Below, piece by piece: positions 23,597 to 32,135 of a stretch of 64,000 nt of DNA. A program made the translations under genes and the position numbers. A model generated the notes under the pieces. It made no database searches. It saw nothing but the letters and a program-made list of their open reading frames with translations, and had not been told where the DNA came from. The DNA lies in assembly GCA_965200685.1 (NCBI GenBank), contig OZ241379.1:1674001-1738000 (forward strand). Reading direction: 5' to 3'. Every line of letters begins with the position of its first letter. The first letter of the stretch is position 1. The stretch comes from Bin5 sp965200685. Its GTDB lineage: Bacteria; Chloroflexota; Anaerolineae; Caldilineales; Caldilineaceae.

Positions 23597-24811
23597 TCAG
23601 CGCCGCACCTGTTTGCTGCGTAGTTTGCGAGTGACCGTCAATGTCAGGCCCTGTTCTTGCAGAAACTCCTGAAAAAGTCGGTAGAACTTCTGGCGGTCCT
23701 TTTGTTGGATGACTGCAGTGACGTCTGCTGTTTCCAGGGCGTAGGGATAGCCGCCGCCGACAACCGCCTCAGCCATGACCAGTTCAACTACATCTTGCGC
23801 CCGGTCAGATTCCAGCAACCAACTGGGCATCTCCAGCCGGGCCGGCATACGTCCCATACTGAGCCGCACAAGACAGAAACAGATCTGCTTGTAGAACCCT
23901 GCCCGTCCCTGATTGCTGAGGCGGTCTGGGCGCGCACATACCCAGAACGGGCTACGGTCCCCCCAATGCGGTAGAACAGTTCCCAGCAGGGCCGCGTCAT
24001 TGACCTGTGTCGGGGCCGGCAGGCCATGCAGAACCGTTAGGAGTGTCACAAAGTCCCGGCTGTAGGCATTATCCACAAAGCCGACCAGAGGCGTCTGCGT
24101 GCGCTCAGAACAGGCGACCAACTCCTGCACCGCTTTGATGTAGCCGCTTTCACGGCCAGTGCGAAGCTGCCCGGCAAAGGAGATAATCAACGAACCATCA
24201 AGAAAACAGACCGGCCTCTGGGCGAATGGTCGCTCCGCATAGGCATGCATAAAATCACAGAGTTTAGCACATTCCAACTTGAAGCGTTCCTGATTTACCC
24301 GCCAATCGGGGAAGACCCCGCCGCCATCCCCACCATCAACGTCCATAAGGTCATCGGGGGCCAGCACTTCAAAGGCGATGTCCTTTTCATATGTACGCGC
24401 CTCGAGTGCGGTGGCCTCCCTGTGCTCATTCAGGAACCAACCGACCTGCACCGCGCCGACCGGATAGGAGTACTCTGTGGTGGGGGTAATCTGGCTGCCG
24501 TCCACCGCCACCACAGGCCGCCTATGGAGGGTCTCCAACGCCCACTGCTGGGCCTGTTCGCTGTTTTGCCATTGCTGCCCAAACGCCAAGCGTAGATCAT
24601 CTGCCTGGTCAAACTCCGTTGTAGGCAATGCACCGGGCCAGGGATTGTCAATGTCGTTGAGCTTATCGTTTAGGGAAGCAAACGATTCAGCCATCAATTC
24701 ATCCCGCAGCCGGCCGAAAAGCGTCTGCTCTTGCCGGCGGATGTTGTCGTACTGGGCGAACATATCCCGTTTCCGTTCCAGTGCCTCTATGACACGACTT
24801 CGCACAAACAT
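23597..24811 (-). CDS. nurA: NurA-type 5'-3' nuclease domain protein
   Basis: 404 residues with the NurA signature: VVAVDGSQITP (about 96-106) carries the first metal-binding Asp, VCFLDGSLI (about 197-205) the second, and a third acidic site is expected near VGFVDNAYSRD. NurA works with the HerA ATPase to resect DNA ends; no herA is visible here. The N-terminal 90 residues are helical and probably mediate oligomerisation. The ATG has AAGGAGAG upstream. It lies ahead of ogt on the same strand, so a DNA-repair pair is possible. The C-terminus ends in a basic KLRSKQVRR. Confidence 0.82.
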   Translation of the reverse strand: MFVRSRVIEALERKRDMFAQYDNIRRQEQTLFGRLRDELMAESFASLNDKLNDIDNPWPGALPTTEFDQADDLRLAFGQQWQNSEQAQQWALETLHRRPVVAVDGSQITPTTEYSYPVGAVQVGWFLNEHREATALEARTYEKDIAFEVLAPDDLMDVDGGDGGGVFPDWRVNQERFKLECAKLCDFMHAYAERPFAQRPVCFLDGSLIISFAGQLRTGRESGYIKAVQELVACSERTQTPLVGFVDNAYSRDFVTLLTVLHGLPAPTQVNDAALLGTVLPHWGDRSPFWVCARPDRLSNQGRAGFYKQICFCLVRLSMGRMPARLEMPSWLLESDRAQDVVELVMAEAVVGGGYPYALETADVTAVIQQKDRQKFYRLFQEFLQEQGLTLTVTRKLRSKQVRR

Positions 24812-25040
24812 GTATTCTCTCCTTGAACGGCAGTAGATCCTAGTGTCGGGTTTTTACAGTCACAGGTGCGAGTATAGCACATCCGTGCATACAAGAACGA
24901 TATTCCCGTATCTATTCGGATCATGCTATACTATAACATGCAACGCATAGATAGGATTGTATCTTACTTTTTCTTATAGCTACCTGATTCATCTTGATTT
25001 TATTGCTACACTGTTTCCATGTTTTCTCATGTGGTTATCC

Positions 25041-26615
25041 ATGGATAGATACATCCATACAGTAGCACTCGCCCTGTGCTGGATCCTCCTGCTATTGGGG
25101 ATCCTCTTGGCTGCTTGTAATAGACAGGTCGAAAGCAATCCACAGCAGCCTGCTGCAGATCATCCGTTATCGGCCATGAAACAGGATGTGGTGGCTGCAT
25201 CTTTGCCGGATTTCGAGGCAATGCCCCAATATGACATTGCGTTTACCCTCAACGACGATTTGGCTGTTCTCCAAGGGGCCGCGACAATCCGTGTTCCCAA
25301 CAGCAGCCCAGATCCCTGGACATTCATAATCTTCCGGCTCTATCCGACCTTGCACCATTACGGAGGCCAGTTGAGCCAGCTCAGTATTCAGAGCGCGACG
25401 GCCGACGGCAAGGCTGTGCCTTTTTCCTATCTCGAACAGAACACAGCCGTGCGGGTAGAATTACCTCGGGCCCTCCTGAGCGGGCAGACAATGCCCATCT
25501 ACCTGAGCTGGCGGCTTAACATCCCCCAATGGAGAGATGATACGCCGGCGTCCTATCGTCTGTTTGGCCACAGCCAAGGAATTGTGAGCCTGCCGCTCTT
25601 TTATCCCTCCCTCGGCGTCTATCAGCCGGGGCCGACGCCGTCCAGTGGCCGCTGGTGGCTGGAGCGGGGCACAAGTCGCGGGGATTCCGCCTTTAACTAT
25701 GCTTCCCTCTTTGTGGTCTCGGCAACCATTCCCAGCGATCAAGTGCCGGTGACCAGCGGCCAGCAAATCTCGTCCACGCTTGTCAATGACCAGCAATCCC
25801 ATTATCGTTGGGTGACCGGCCCGTCACGAGAGTTTCTCTTCCACAGCAGCAACCGCTTCCAATTCGATAGCCTAGACGCCTACGGCACCCGGGTCACCAG
25901 CTATTGGTTGCCGGAACATGAAGAGGCTGGCCGGGCCGCGCTACAACACACAGCCGCGGCCTTGCGGGTGTACAGCGACTGGTTTGGTCCCTATCCGTTC
26001 ACAGATCTACGAGTGGCAACCGCGCCCCTCAGTTTCCGCGGCATGGAATATCCCCAAGTATTTCTATTGGGCCTTCAGTTGTATGACCGCTACCGGGACC
26101 AGCTAGAGATTCGCACTGTTCACGAAGTAGCCCACCAGTGGTGGTATCAGATTGTCCACAACGATCCGGTCAACCAGCCGTGGATCGATGAGGGGTTGGC
26201 TGAATATTCAAGCCGCATCTACAATGAAGCGGTGCGCGGCCTTGACGCAGCCGATATCTTGGAATCTCGCCGTTGGCAAGCAGTCGTTGACCGCTTGATC
26301 AGGCGCGATGAAGATGCCCCACTCAATCAACCGGTGATGGCCTTTGCCAACGCCACTCAGTACGAGGGGATCGTTTACGGAAAGGGTGCTCTCTTTTTCT
26401 CTGCTATCCGGCGCAGTCTAGGCGACCGGGCATTCAAACAGTTTCTACAAAACTATCTAACGAACAACCAGTACAAAATTGTGACGCCCCAGGACCTATT
26501 GGCAGAGCTGCGTTTGGTCAACCCACAGGTAGCCGACGTTCTGTACGCGCAATGGATTGGACTGCCGACACCAACAGCCGAACCTGTCCAAGATTTACTG
26601 TATTTACAAGAATAA
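25041..26615 (+). CDS. M1-family zinc metallopeptidase, lipoprotein
   Basis: 524 residues from ATG 25041; ATG 25029 or 24957 are in frame. A lipoprotein signal (ALCWILLLLGILLAAC, lipobox LAAC near residue 23) predicts membrane attachment outside the cytoplasm. An N-terminal beta domain precedes the catalytic domain with the exopeptidase-like segment SFRGMEYPQVFLLG. The zinc site is HEVAHQW (His361, Glu362, His365) with Glu384 in WIDEGLAEYSS, exactly the HExxH-x18-E pattern. M1 enzymes remove N-terminal residues from peptides; the GxMEN motif is replaced by RGMEY, so specificity is uncertain. It is not closely linked to its neighbours. Confidence 0.88.
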   Translation: MDRYIHTVALALCWILLLLGILLAACNRQVESNPQQPAADHPLSAMKQDVVAASLPDFEAMPQYDIAFTLNDDLAVLQGAATIRVPNSSPDPWTFIIFRLYPTLHHYGGQLSQLSIQSATADGKAVPFSYLEQNTAVRVELPRALLSGQTMPIYLSWRLNIPQWRDDTPASYRLFGHSQGIVSLPLFYPSLGVYQPGPTPSSGRWWLERGTSRGDSAFNYASLFVVSATIPSDQVPVTSGQQISSTLVNDQQSHYRWVTGPSREFLFHSSNRFQFDSLDAYGTRVTSYWLPEHEEAGRAALQHTAAALRVYSDWFGPYPFTDLRVATAPLSFRGMEYPQVFLLGLQLYDRYRDQLEIRTVHEVAHQWWYQIVHNDPVNQPWIDEGLAEYSSRIYNEAVRGLDAADILESRRWQAVVDRLIRRDEDAPLNQPVMAFANATQYEGIVYGKGALFFSAIRRSLGDRAFKQFLQNYLTNNQYKIVTPQDLLAELRLVNPQVADVLYAQWIGLPTPTAEPVQDLLYLQE

Positions 26616-26670
26616 GCGAACACCCTTTCATGCAGCCTGATGCAGACAAATCATCAGGATCACTAGGAAA

Positions 26671-27048
26671 ATGACACAGATTCTTTGGATCAGCATCGGC
26701 GCGGTACTAGGGGCCAATGCCCGTTACTTCATCAGCCAGTGGATTGGTGGCAAATTGGGCTTGGATTTCCCCTACGGCACGCTGGTCGTCAATGCTAGCG
26801 GCAGTCTGCTTTTGGGATTTCTAGCCGCCATTAGCACCAACGGTCTGAACGTATCCCCACAGCTACGGATGCTGTTGATGGTCGGCTTCCTCGGTTCCTA
26901 TACAACATTTTCCACTTTCGCTGTCGAAAGCGTCAGCTTCTGGCAGCATGAACGCGCCTGGGCTGGCCTTGTCAACATTTTTGCCAACAACAGTAGCGCT
27001 CTCCTGTTCGCTGTTCTCGGCATGCTCCTAGCACGTCAGCTACGCTAA
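26671..27048 (+). CDS. crcB: Fluoride channel, CrcB/FluC family
   Basis: 125 residues with four hydrophobic helices. Family signatures are GTLVVNASGSLLLGF (about 36-50) and GFLGSYTTFSTFAVE (about 73-87), which line the dual-topology fluoride pore. The protein exports F- from the cytoplasm as a dimer. The ATG at 26671 has AGGAAA ahead. A small hairpin (CTGATG/CATCAG, 26637-26657) lies just before it, but no fluoride riboswitch consensus was seen. It is a single copy, as expected for homodimeric forms. Confidence 0.93.
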   Translation: MTQILWISIGAVLGANARYFISQWIGGKLGLDFPYGTLVVNASGSLLLGFLAAISTNGLNVSPQLRMLLMVGFLGSYTTFSTFAVESVSFWQHERAWAGLVNIFANNSSALLFAVLGMLLARQLR

Positions 27049-27158
27049 ACTGCTGCCTATAAATTGACAGGCTACCCTTCCTCCTCTATAGTGACAAATT
27101 GCAGTGGACCTCCATGAGCCACCAACCACTTGTATTATCATCCACCTGGAGCTAGGTA

Positions 27159-28556
27159 ATGACGACTGCTTTTCGCTACGAACCTACTTGGGATTCTCTG
27201 CAAAACTATGAAGTGCCGACCTGGTTTATGGACGATAAGCTAGGTATCTTCATTCACTGGGGTGTGTATGCTGTACCGGCCTTTGATAATGAATGGTATC
27301 CCCGCTTTATGTACCGGGACGAAATCTCCCGCAAGGGGCCGAACTACTATCAGTACCACACGGAGACATGGGGCCATCCATCCAAGTTCGGGTACAAAGA
27401 TTTCATCCCCATGTTCAAAGGAGAAAACTGGGATGCGGGCCAATGGGTCGATCTGTTCCAGAAGGCCGGGGCCCGCTATATCGTGCCGGTCGGTGAACAT
27501 CACGATGGCTTTCCCATGTACGCCAGCACCCACACCCGCTGGAACTCGGCACTCATGGGGCCCAAGCGGGACGTCTGCAAAGAGCTGGAGGTGGAGACCC
27601 GCGCCGCGAAGTTGAAATTCGGCGTGTCCAGCCACCGAGCCTTCAATTGGCGTTACTACTCCTACGCAGACAACTTCGACACTACCCATCCCGGCCTAGA
27701 GGACCTCTACAGCCCACCCCATGCGGAAGACGCGCCGGCTAGCTGGAACTTCCTGCAGAATTGGTACGCGCGTACCCTGGAGATGATCGATTATTTGCGG
27801 CCAGATGTACTCTGGTTTGATTTCGGCTGGCATTTCGACGAGTTCGAGCCGTACCGACCGCAGGTCACCGCCTACTATTACAACCAAGCCCTAGAATGGG
27901 GCATTGAGCCGGTCCTCCAGTATAAGGACAAATTCCCCGATACTGTAGCGGTCTATGACGTAGAGCGGGGCAAGCTGAATGATATCCGCCCCCACTACTG
28001 GCAGACGGATACATCGGTCAGTTACAAATCTTGGAGTTACATTGAGGACGATGAGTTCAAAAGTGCCACCACGATCATCCACGATCTGGTAGATATCGTC
28101 AGCAAGAACGGCAATCTGCTGCTGAATGTCGGCCCCCGTGCCGATGGCATCATCCCCGAAGAGCCGACCCAATTGCTGCTTGACCTGGGCGGTTGGCTGG
28201 ATGTGAACGGCGAAGCCATCTATGGCACGCGCCATTGGGAGCGGTTCGGCGAGGGCGATACAGCCGTAGAAGTCGGGCATATGTCGGAACGCAAGAACCA
28301 GCCCTTCACCGCCAAAGATGTGCGCTTCACCCAAACTGAGAATGCCTTCTACGCGATCGTTCTCGGTTGGCCCGGCACCGAGGTGACCATCACCTCCTTA
28401 GGGAGCGGGTCGTCCATCAAGGCCGAAGATATCCACAACATTTCTATGCTGGGTAGCGACGAACCGCTAGCTTGGACCCAAGACGAGCACGGTCTCACCA
28501 TCAGCACACCCAACCAACGCCCATGCGACCATGCCTATACATTTAAGATCAGATGA
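27159..28556 (+). CDS. Alpha-L-fucosidase, glycoside hydrolase family 29
   Basis: 465 residues. A (beta/alpha)8 domain starts at about residue 10: FMDDKLGIFIHWGVYAVPAF, RYIVPVGEHHDGFPMY and KFGVSSHRAFNW are characteristic GH29 stretches. The nucleophile is Asp221 in VLWFDFGW. GNLLLNVGPRADGIIP follows, then a small C-terminal beta-sandwich. It hydrolyses terminal alpha-L-fucosyl linkages with retention. No signal peptide is seen, so it is probably cytoplasmic and acts on imported oligosaccharides. It overlaps the next gene by four bases (ATGA), indicating translational coupling, and leads a likely carbohydrate operon to 31914. Confidence 0.9.
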   Translation: MTTAFRYEPTWDSLQNYEVPTWFMDDKLGIFIHWGVYAVPAFDNEWYPRFMYRDEISRKGPNYYQYHTETWGHPSKFGYKDFIPMFKGENWDAGQWVDLFQKAGARYIVPVGEHHDGFPMYASTHTRWNSALMGPKRDVCKELEVETRAAKLKFGVSSHRAFNWRYYSYADNFDTTHPGLEDLYSPPHAEDAPASWNFLQNWYARTLEMIDYLRPDVLWFDFGWHFDEFEPYRPQVTAYYYNQALEWGIEPVLQYKDKFPDTVAVYDVERGKLNDIRPHYWQTDTSVSYKSWSYIEDDEFKSATTIIHDLVDIVSKNGNLLLNVGPRADGIIPEEPTQLLLDLGGWLDVNGEAIYGTRHWERFGEGDTAVEVGHMSERKNQPFTAKDVRFTQTENAFYAIVLGWPGTEVTITSLGSGSSIKAEDIHNISMLGSDEPLAWTQDEHGLTISTPNQRPCDHAYTFKIR

Positions 28557-29926
28557 GCAAAAAGTTCACTCGCTCTATTGAACCCTCCGACGACCTAGCC
28601 CATGCCTGCCAACGCTTTCTGGCCGCTGTGCAGTACTGGGCATATGAAGCCATAGACCGTTACGCCGCTGCACCGGCAACCGATGTCCACGACCAGGGAA
28701 CCTACACGAGCGGCTGGGAGCCGCTGGTCCGGGCCAGCGGCGATGAGCGCATTCTACACTTTCTGCAGCAGACTCGGGACCTTATTCGAGATCATTTCGT
28801 GCGGACGGACCAATGGCGACATGGTTACTGGCGTATGAATGAGGCCCATCATGGCACAGAACACTACGAGCTGTTCCTAGGCGCGCTCCAGCGGTTGCTG
28901 CCAGAAGACCGAGAGACGTCCCGGCAATTGGATGACATGGCCGAACACATCGGCCATTGGTCAACGGACGTGCCGGCCTGGTTCGATTGGGACAAACGAC
29001 GCTTCTATTCTCTTTTCTTCGGCGCGGACGGGCTAGGTACTGAAACGGGTATGGCGATCAACTCGCCGGATCATCTACGCTGTGTCAATCTCTGTCTGCT
29101 GGCGGCTCATGGAAACCCAGAGAAACGCCAACGCTATATGGAGCTTGCACTCCTCTACGCGGGGGAATGGGCAGATGCCATTTTGGAGCAGGCAGATCTG
29201 CCGGTTGCCTTAACACCCAACAGTATTCTGTATCAGTTCAGCGGCGATGATGAGAGGATCTACCGCTCTTTTATGGGCCAGGCCCCGGATCTGCAGACGG
29301 AGGTGGACCGTGCGGAGAACTTCCTCGGCTCAGATGCTATCAATACCTTCCTACACCTGTGGCAGGAGACAGACGAACGCCGCTTTCGCCAGGCAGCCGA
29401 ACGGCTGCTGGCTCCGCTCGTGACCCAATTGACCGATGCGGATGCCGGTGCTGTTGCCGATGCCGTGCGGGCCTATCGCAATCGCACCGGCAGCACCCGC
29501 TACGATGCCGCGCTGCTGGCCAGTGTGGACGCACTTGACCCTTTTGCCATTAGGGAACTCACCCTAGACACGGGTCAGGCCTCTTATGCAGTTTTTGGAT
29601 CTGAGGAACACCCCGGCCAGCGGCGGGCCTCCGGCGTAGGCAAACGCGCGGACGCGCCCCGCTGGCTAGAGGATGGGACCGAACGCCAGCACAACCCGAT
29701 TACCTTGGCCGTGGCCGCGGAGATTCGGGGCGACCAGGCCCTGCATACCCGTGCTATCGATCTAGCCCATACGTACTTTCTGCTGGCACGCGAGGCGTTC
29801 CCGGACGGTCGACATCATGGCTGCTCAGCACGGACGGTCAGTGCCATCGCCCGTGGCCATGGCCGGGAGAACCATGCTGGCATGACAACGGCGGTCCTCG
29901 GCCCAGCTCTAGTACAACAGCAGTGA
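28553..29926 (+). CDS. Conserved protein of unknown function in fucosidase operon
   Basis: 457 residues, soluble, without signal peptide. The sequence is rich in helices with recurring aromatic/charged segments (QYWAYEAIDRY, HFVRTDQWRHGYWRMNEAHHGTEHYELFLG, MELALLYAGEWADAI, NPITLAVAAEIRGD), which resembles an alpha/alpha-barrel such as those of polysaccharide lyases or unsaturated glucuronyl hydrolases. This is an impression of fold, not an identification. HHGTEHYE and GRHHGCSARTVSAIARGHGRENHAG are candidate active-site segments. It starts four bases inside the fucosidase gene, so it is likely part of the same pathway. Confidence 0.7.
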   Translation: MSKKFTRSIEPSDDLAHACQRFLAAVQYWAYEAIDRYAAAPATDVHDQGTYTSGWEPLVRASGDERILHFLQQTRDLIRDHFVRTDQWRHGYWRMNEAHHGTEHYELFLGALQRLLPEDRETSRQLDDMAEHIGHWSTDVPAWFDWDKRRFYSLFFGADGLGTETGMAINSPDHLRCVNLCLLAAHGNPEKRQRYMELALLYAGEWADAILEQADLPVALTPNSILYQFSGDDERIYRSFMGQAPDLQTEVDRAENFLGSDAINTFLHLWQETDERRFRQAAERLLAPLVTQLTDADAGAVADAVRAYRNRTGSTRYDAALLASVDALDPFAIRELTLDTGQASYAVFGSEEHPGQRRASGVGKRADAPRWLEDGTERQHNPITLAVAAEIRGDQALHTRAIDLAHTYFLLAREAFPDGRHHGCSARTVSAIARGHGRENHAGMTTAVLGPALVQQQ

Positions 29927-29966
29927 CTAGGAACACCTCAGGCCATTGCAGAGAAAGAATGCCCCC

Positions 29967-31028
29967 ATGACTCCTTTACGACTCGGTATTATCGGTTGCG
30001 GGAGCATCGGTAACGTTCATGCCCAATCCGCGGCCGCATCAGACCAGATCGAACTGGTGGCCGTGGCTGATGTGCAACGGCCGCTCGCGGAGAAGACGGC
30101 CATCGCCCACGGGGTGGAAACTATCTACAGCGAGGGCACAGACCTACTCGCGGACGGACGGGTGGAGGCTGTAGTCCTGGCCGTGCCCGCCTGCTTCCGC
30201 ATTGAATTGGGCGTGCAGGCCTTGACCACAGGCAAGCACCTGCTGACGGAAAAACCGGTGGCCCGCAACGTATCAGAAGTGCGCCGTTTGATGGCAGTGC
30301 AAGGTACCAGGGTAGCGGCATGCTGCTCCTCCCGCTTCCAGTTCCTAGAATCCGCTCGGGTCGTCAGAACGTGTATCAGGCAGGGAAAACTCGGCAAACT
30401 TAGATTGCTCCGCTGTCGGGCAATTGTGCCGGCTGGGCCGGCACCAGAGGCCCCACCCCCGGCCTGGCGGCTGAGCCGCCGGCTCAACGGCGGTGGCATC
30501 CTCGTCAATTGGGGCTGCTACGATCTAGACTACTTGCTAGGTCTCAGCGACTGGATCATACGCCCGCAGATTGTTCTGGCCCAGAGCTGGCCCGTTCCGC
30601 CGATCTTCGCAGAGAACGTTGCGCCCGAATCCGATGGGGAGACCCACATCGCCGGTCTCATCCGCTGCGCCGGCGATATCGCGCTCACATATGAACGCGG
30701 CGAGTACACCGCTGCCCAAGCGGAAGCATCCTGGGAGATCATCGGCGATGCCGGCTCCCTACGCATGTGGATGAGGCCGGCCCAAGAAAAGGCTGTTCTG
30801 TACTTTGAGGGCGATACCAAAAAAGGGACTATGCCTTGGATTTTTTGGGAAGGCAACGAATCCTACATGGACATCAACATTGCGGTGTTGGAGGATTTCG
30901 CCACGGCCATTCGCACAGGCCAGCCAGCGCAGACAACCCTGGAACGGGCACTGCTTGTGCAGCAGATCACCGACGCGCTGTACCGCTCCGCGCAGACGGG
31001 CGAGGCGGTACGGGTGGGATACCAGTGA
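29967..31028 (+). CDS. Gfo/Idh/MocA-family oxidoreductase
   Basis: 353 residues. The NAD(P)-binding loop GIIGCGSIGNVHA is at about 6-18, and LLTEKPVARN carries the family Lys near 95. The second domain has GGGILVNWGCYDLDYLLGL; in most family members this stretch has a His two residues after the Gly (GxH), here it reads GCY, so the usual catalytic His is absent. The substrate is unknown, but the fucosidase context points to a deoxy- or keto-sugar. The ATG at 29967 is preferred over a TTG at 29946. It follows the unknown gene by 40 bases. Confidence 0.85.
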   Translation: MTPLRLGIIGCGSIGNVHAQSAAASDQIELVAVADVQRPLAEKTAIAHGVETIYSEGTDLLADGRVEAVVLAVPACFRIELGVQALTTGKHLLTEKPVARNVSEVRRLMAVQGTRVAACCSSRFQFLESARVVRTCIRQGKLGKLRLLRCRAIVPAGPAPEAPPPAWRLSRRLNGGGILVNWGCYDLDYLLGLSDWIIRPQIVLAQSWPVPPIFAENVAPESDGETHIAGLIRCAGDIALTYERGEYTAAQAEASWEIIGDAGSLRMWMRPAQEKAVLYFEGDTKKGTMPWIFWEGNESYMDINIAVLEDFATAIRTGQPAQTTLERALLVQQITDALYRSAQTGEAVRVGYQ

Positions 31029-31074
31029 CCGGTGGTTTGTGTACTGCTGTTACGAAACACTGAGGAAGGCTACA

Positions 31075-31914
31075 ATGAACTACGCATTTATGAGTTTTTC
31101 CTGTCCGGCCGCAACATTTGATGAGATGCTGGCCATGGCGCTGCACTATGGCTATGATGGCATTGAACCACGGACCGCCAGCAGGCACAGCCATGGGGTG
31201 GAGTTGGACGCATCCGCAGAGCAGCGGGCCTCCTTTCGAGCACGTGCCAGCGATGCCGACATCGCCATCTGCTGTCTGGCGGTGGGCACGCGCTTTGCCG
31301 ACCCGACCAGCCAAGATGCACAGGTAGCGGAAACCCTCCTCTCTATCGACTTGGCCGCGGATATCGGCGCACCTGTTCTGCGGGTATTCGGCGGACAGAT
31401 CCCTACGGACGTGGGCCGGGAATCTGCGATTGACAGGCTTGTGGATGCCTTCAGACGTCTAGCGGAGCGGGCCGATGAGCGGGAGGTCATTATCTGCCTA
31501 GAAACCCACGACGATTGGTGCAATCCCCAGCATGTGGCAACGGTTTTAGAACGGGTGAACCACCCGGCCATCGGCGTAAACTGGGATGTGGTGCATCCTC
31601 TACGCAAAGAAGGCTGGAGCCTTGAAGACTCGTATCACGTTCTTCAGCCCTGGATACACCATGTTCACATCCACGATATCTCCCTAGCCCCTGACCGCCT
31701 AGACTATCAGGCCTTTGGTACGGGGGTTGTGGATCATAAACGCGTGCTAGAATTGCTGCACAGCCATAGATACGAGGGCTATCTCAGCGGCGAATGGATC
31801 AACTGGGAGCCGCCAGAGGTACATCTGCCCAGAGAGATTGCGACGATTCGCGGCTATGAGCAGGAGCTCGTCACACTGCATCCTTCACTTGACGTTCACT
31901 CCGGCCCGGCCTAG
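31075..31914 (+). CDS. Sugar phosphate isomerase/epimerase (AP endonuclease 2-type TIM barrel)
   Basis: 279 residues in the xylose-isomerase-like TIM-barrel superfamily. Key segments are YGYDGIEPR near 22-30, VLRVFGG near 103, IICLETHDDWCNP near 140 (metal-binding Glu), GVNWDVVHP near 172 (Asp), HHVHIHDIS near 196 (His) and LSGEWINWEPP near 238 (Glu): a complete divalent-metal set. Enzymes of this type interconvert keto- and aldo-sugars or epimerise them. The ATG at 31075 has GAGGAAGG ahead. It is the last gene of the fucosidase cluster. Confidence 0.85.
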   Translation: MNYAFMSFSCPAATFDEMLAMALHYGYDGIEPRTASRHSHGVELDASAEQRASFRARASDADIAICCLAVGTRFADPTSQDAQVAETLLSIDLAADIGAPVLRVFGGQIPTDVGRESAIDRLVDAFRRLAERADEREVIICLETHDDWCNPQHVATVLERVNHPAIGVNWDVVHPLRKEGWSLEDSYHVLQPWIHHVHIHDISLAPDRLDYQAFGTGVVDHKRVLELLHSHRYEGYLSGEWINWEPPEVHLPREIATIRGYEQELVTLHPSLDVHSGPA

Positions 31915-31959
31915 TGTATCATGACAATGATAGGTTGATGATATGATGGTAATTTGTGT

Positions 31960-32070
31960 TCAGGAAAGGCGTTGGCGCAGGCGGGCCAATTCTGCTTGCA
32001 AGGCTCGCGTCTCTTCTTCGGCTGCTCGTCGGACAGCAGCTTCAACAGCAGTCTGTTCCTCCGCCACAGT
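31960..32070 (-). pseudogene. Possible remnant of a coiled-coil protein C-terminus
   Basis: On the minus strand a 36-codon open frame ends at TGA 31960-31962 and reads VAEEQTAVEAAVRRAAEEE, then LQAELARLRQRLS, a strongly heptad-like charged coil. Such tails end Uma2-family and similar proteins common in this type of genome. A stop at 32071-32073 cuts it off upstream, and another frame is open there. It therefore looks like the 3' scrap of a decayed gene, but the length is too short to be sure. Confidence 0.3.
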
Positions 32071-32135
32071 TCATTGGATTGTGAAATGCGAACGTACCCA
32101 TTACTTTGAGAAGGAGTTGTCTACTGTGTACTGAG

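Noticed and set aside
26616..26670. Fluoride riboswitch upstream of crcB
   Set aside because: Only 55 bases separate the genes and the conserved riboswitch nucleotides are not present; just a 6-bp hairpin is seen.
31943..32134. Plus-strand frame of 63 codons after the carbohydrate cluster
   Set aside because: Composition (Ala/Arg/Ser-rich) is the complement of the coiled-coil remnant on the other strand; there is no ribosome site.
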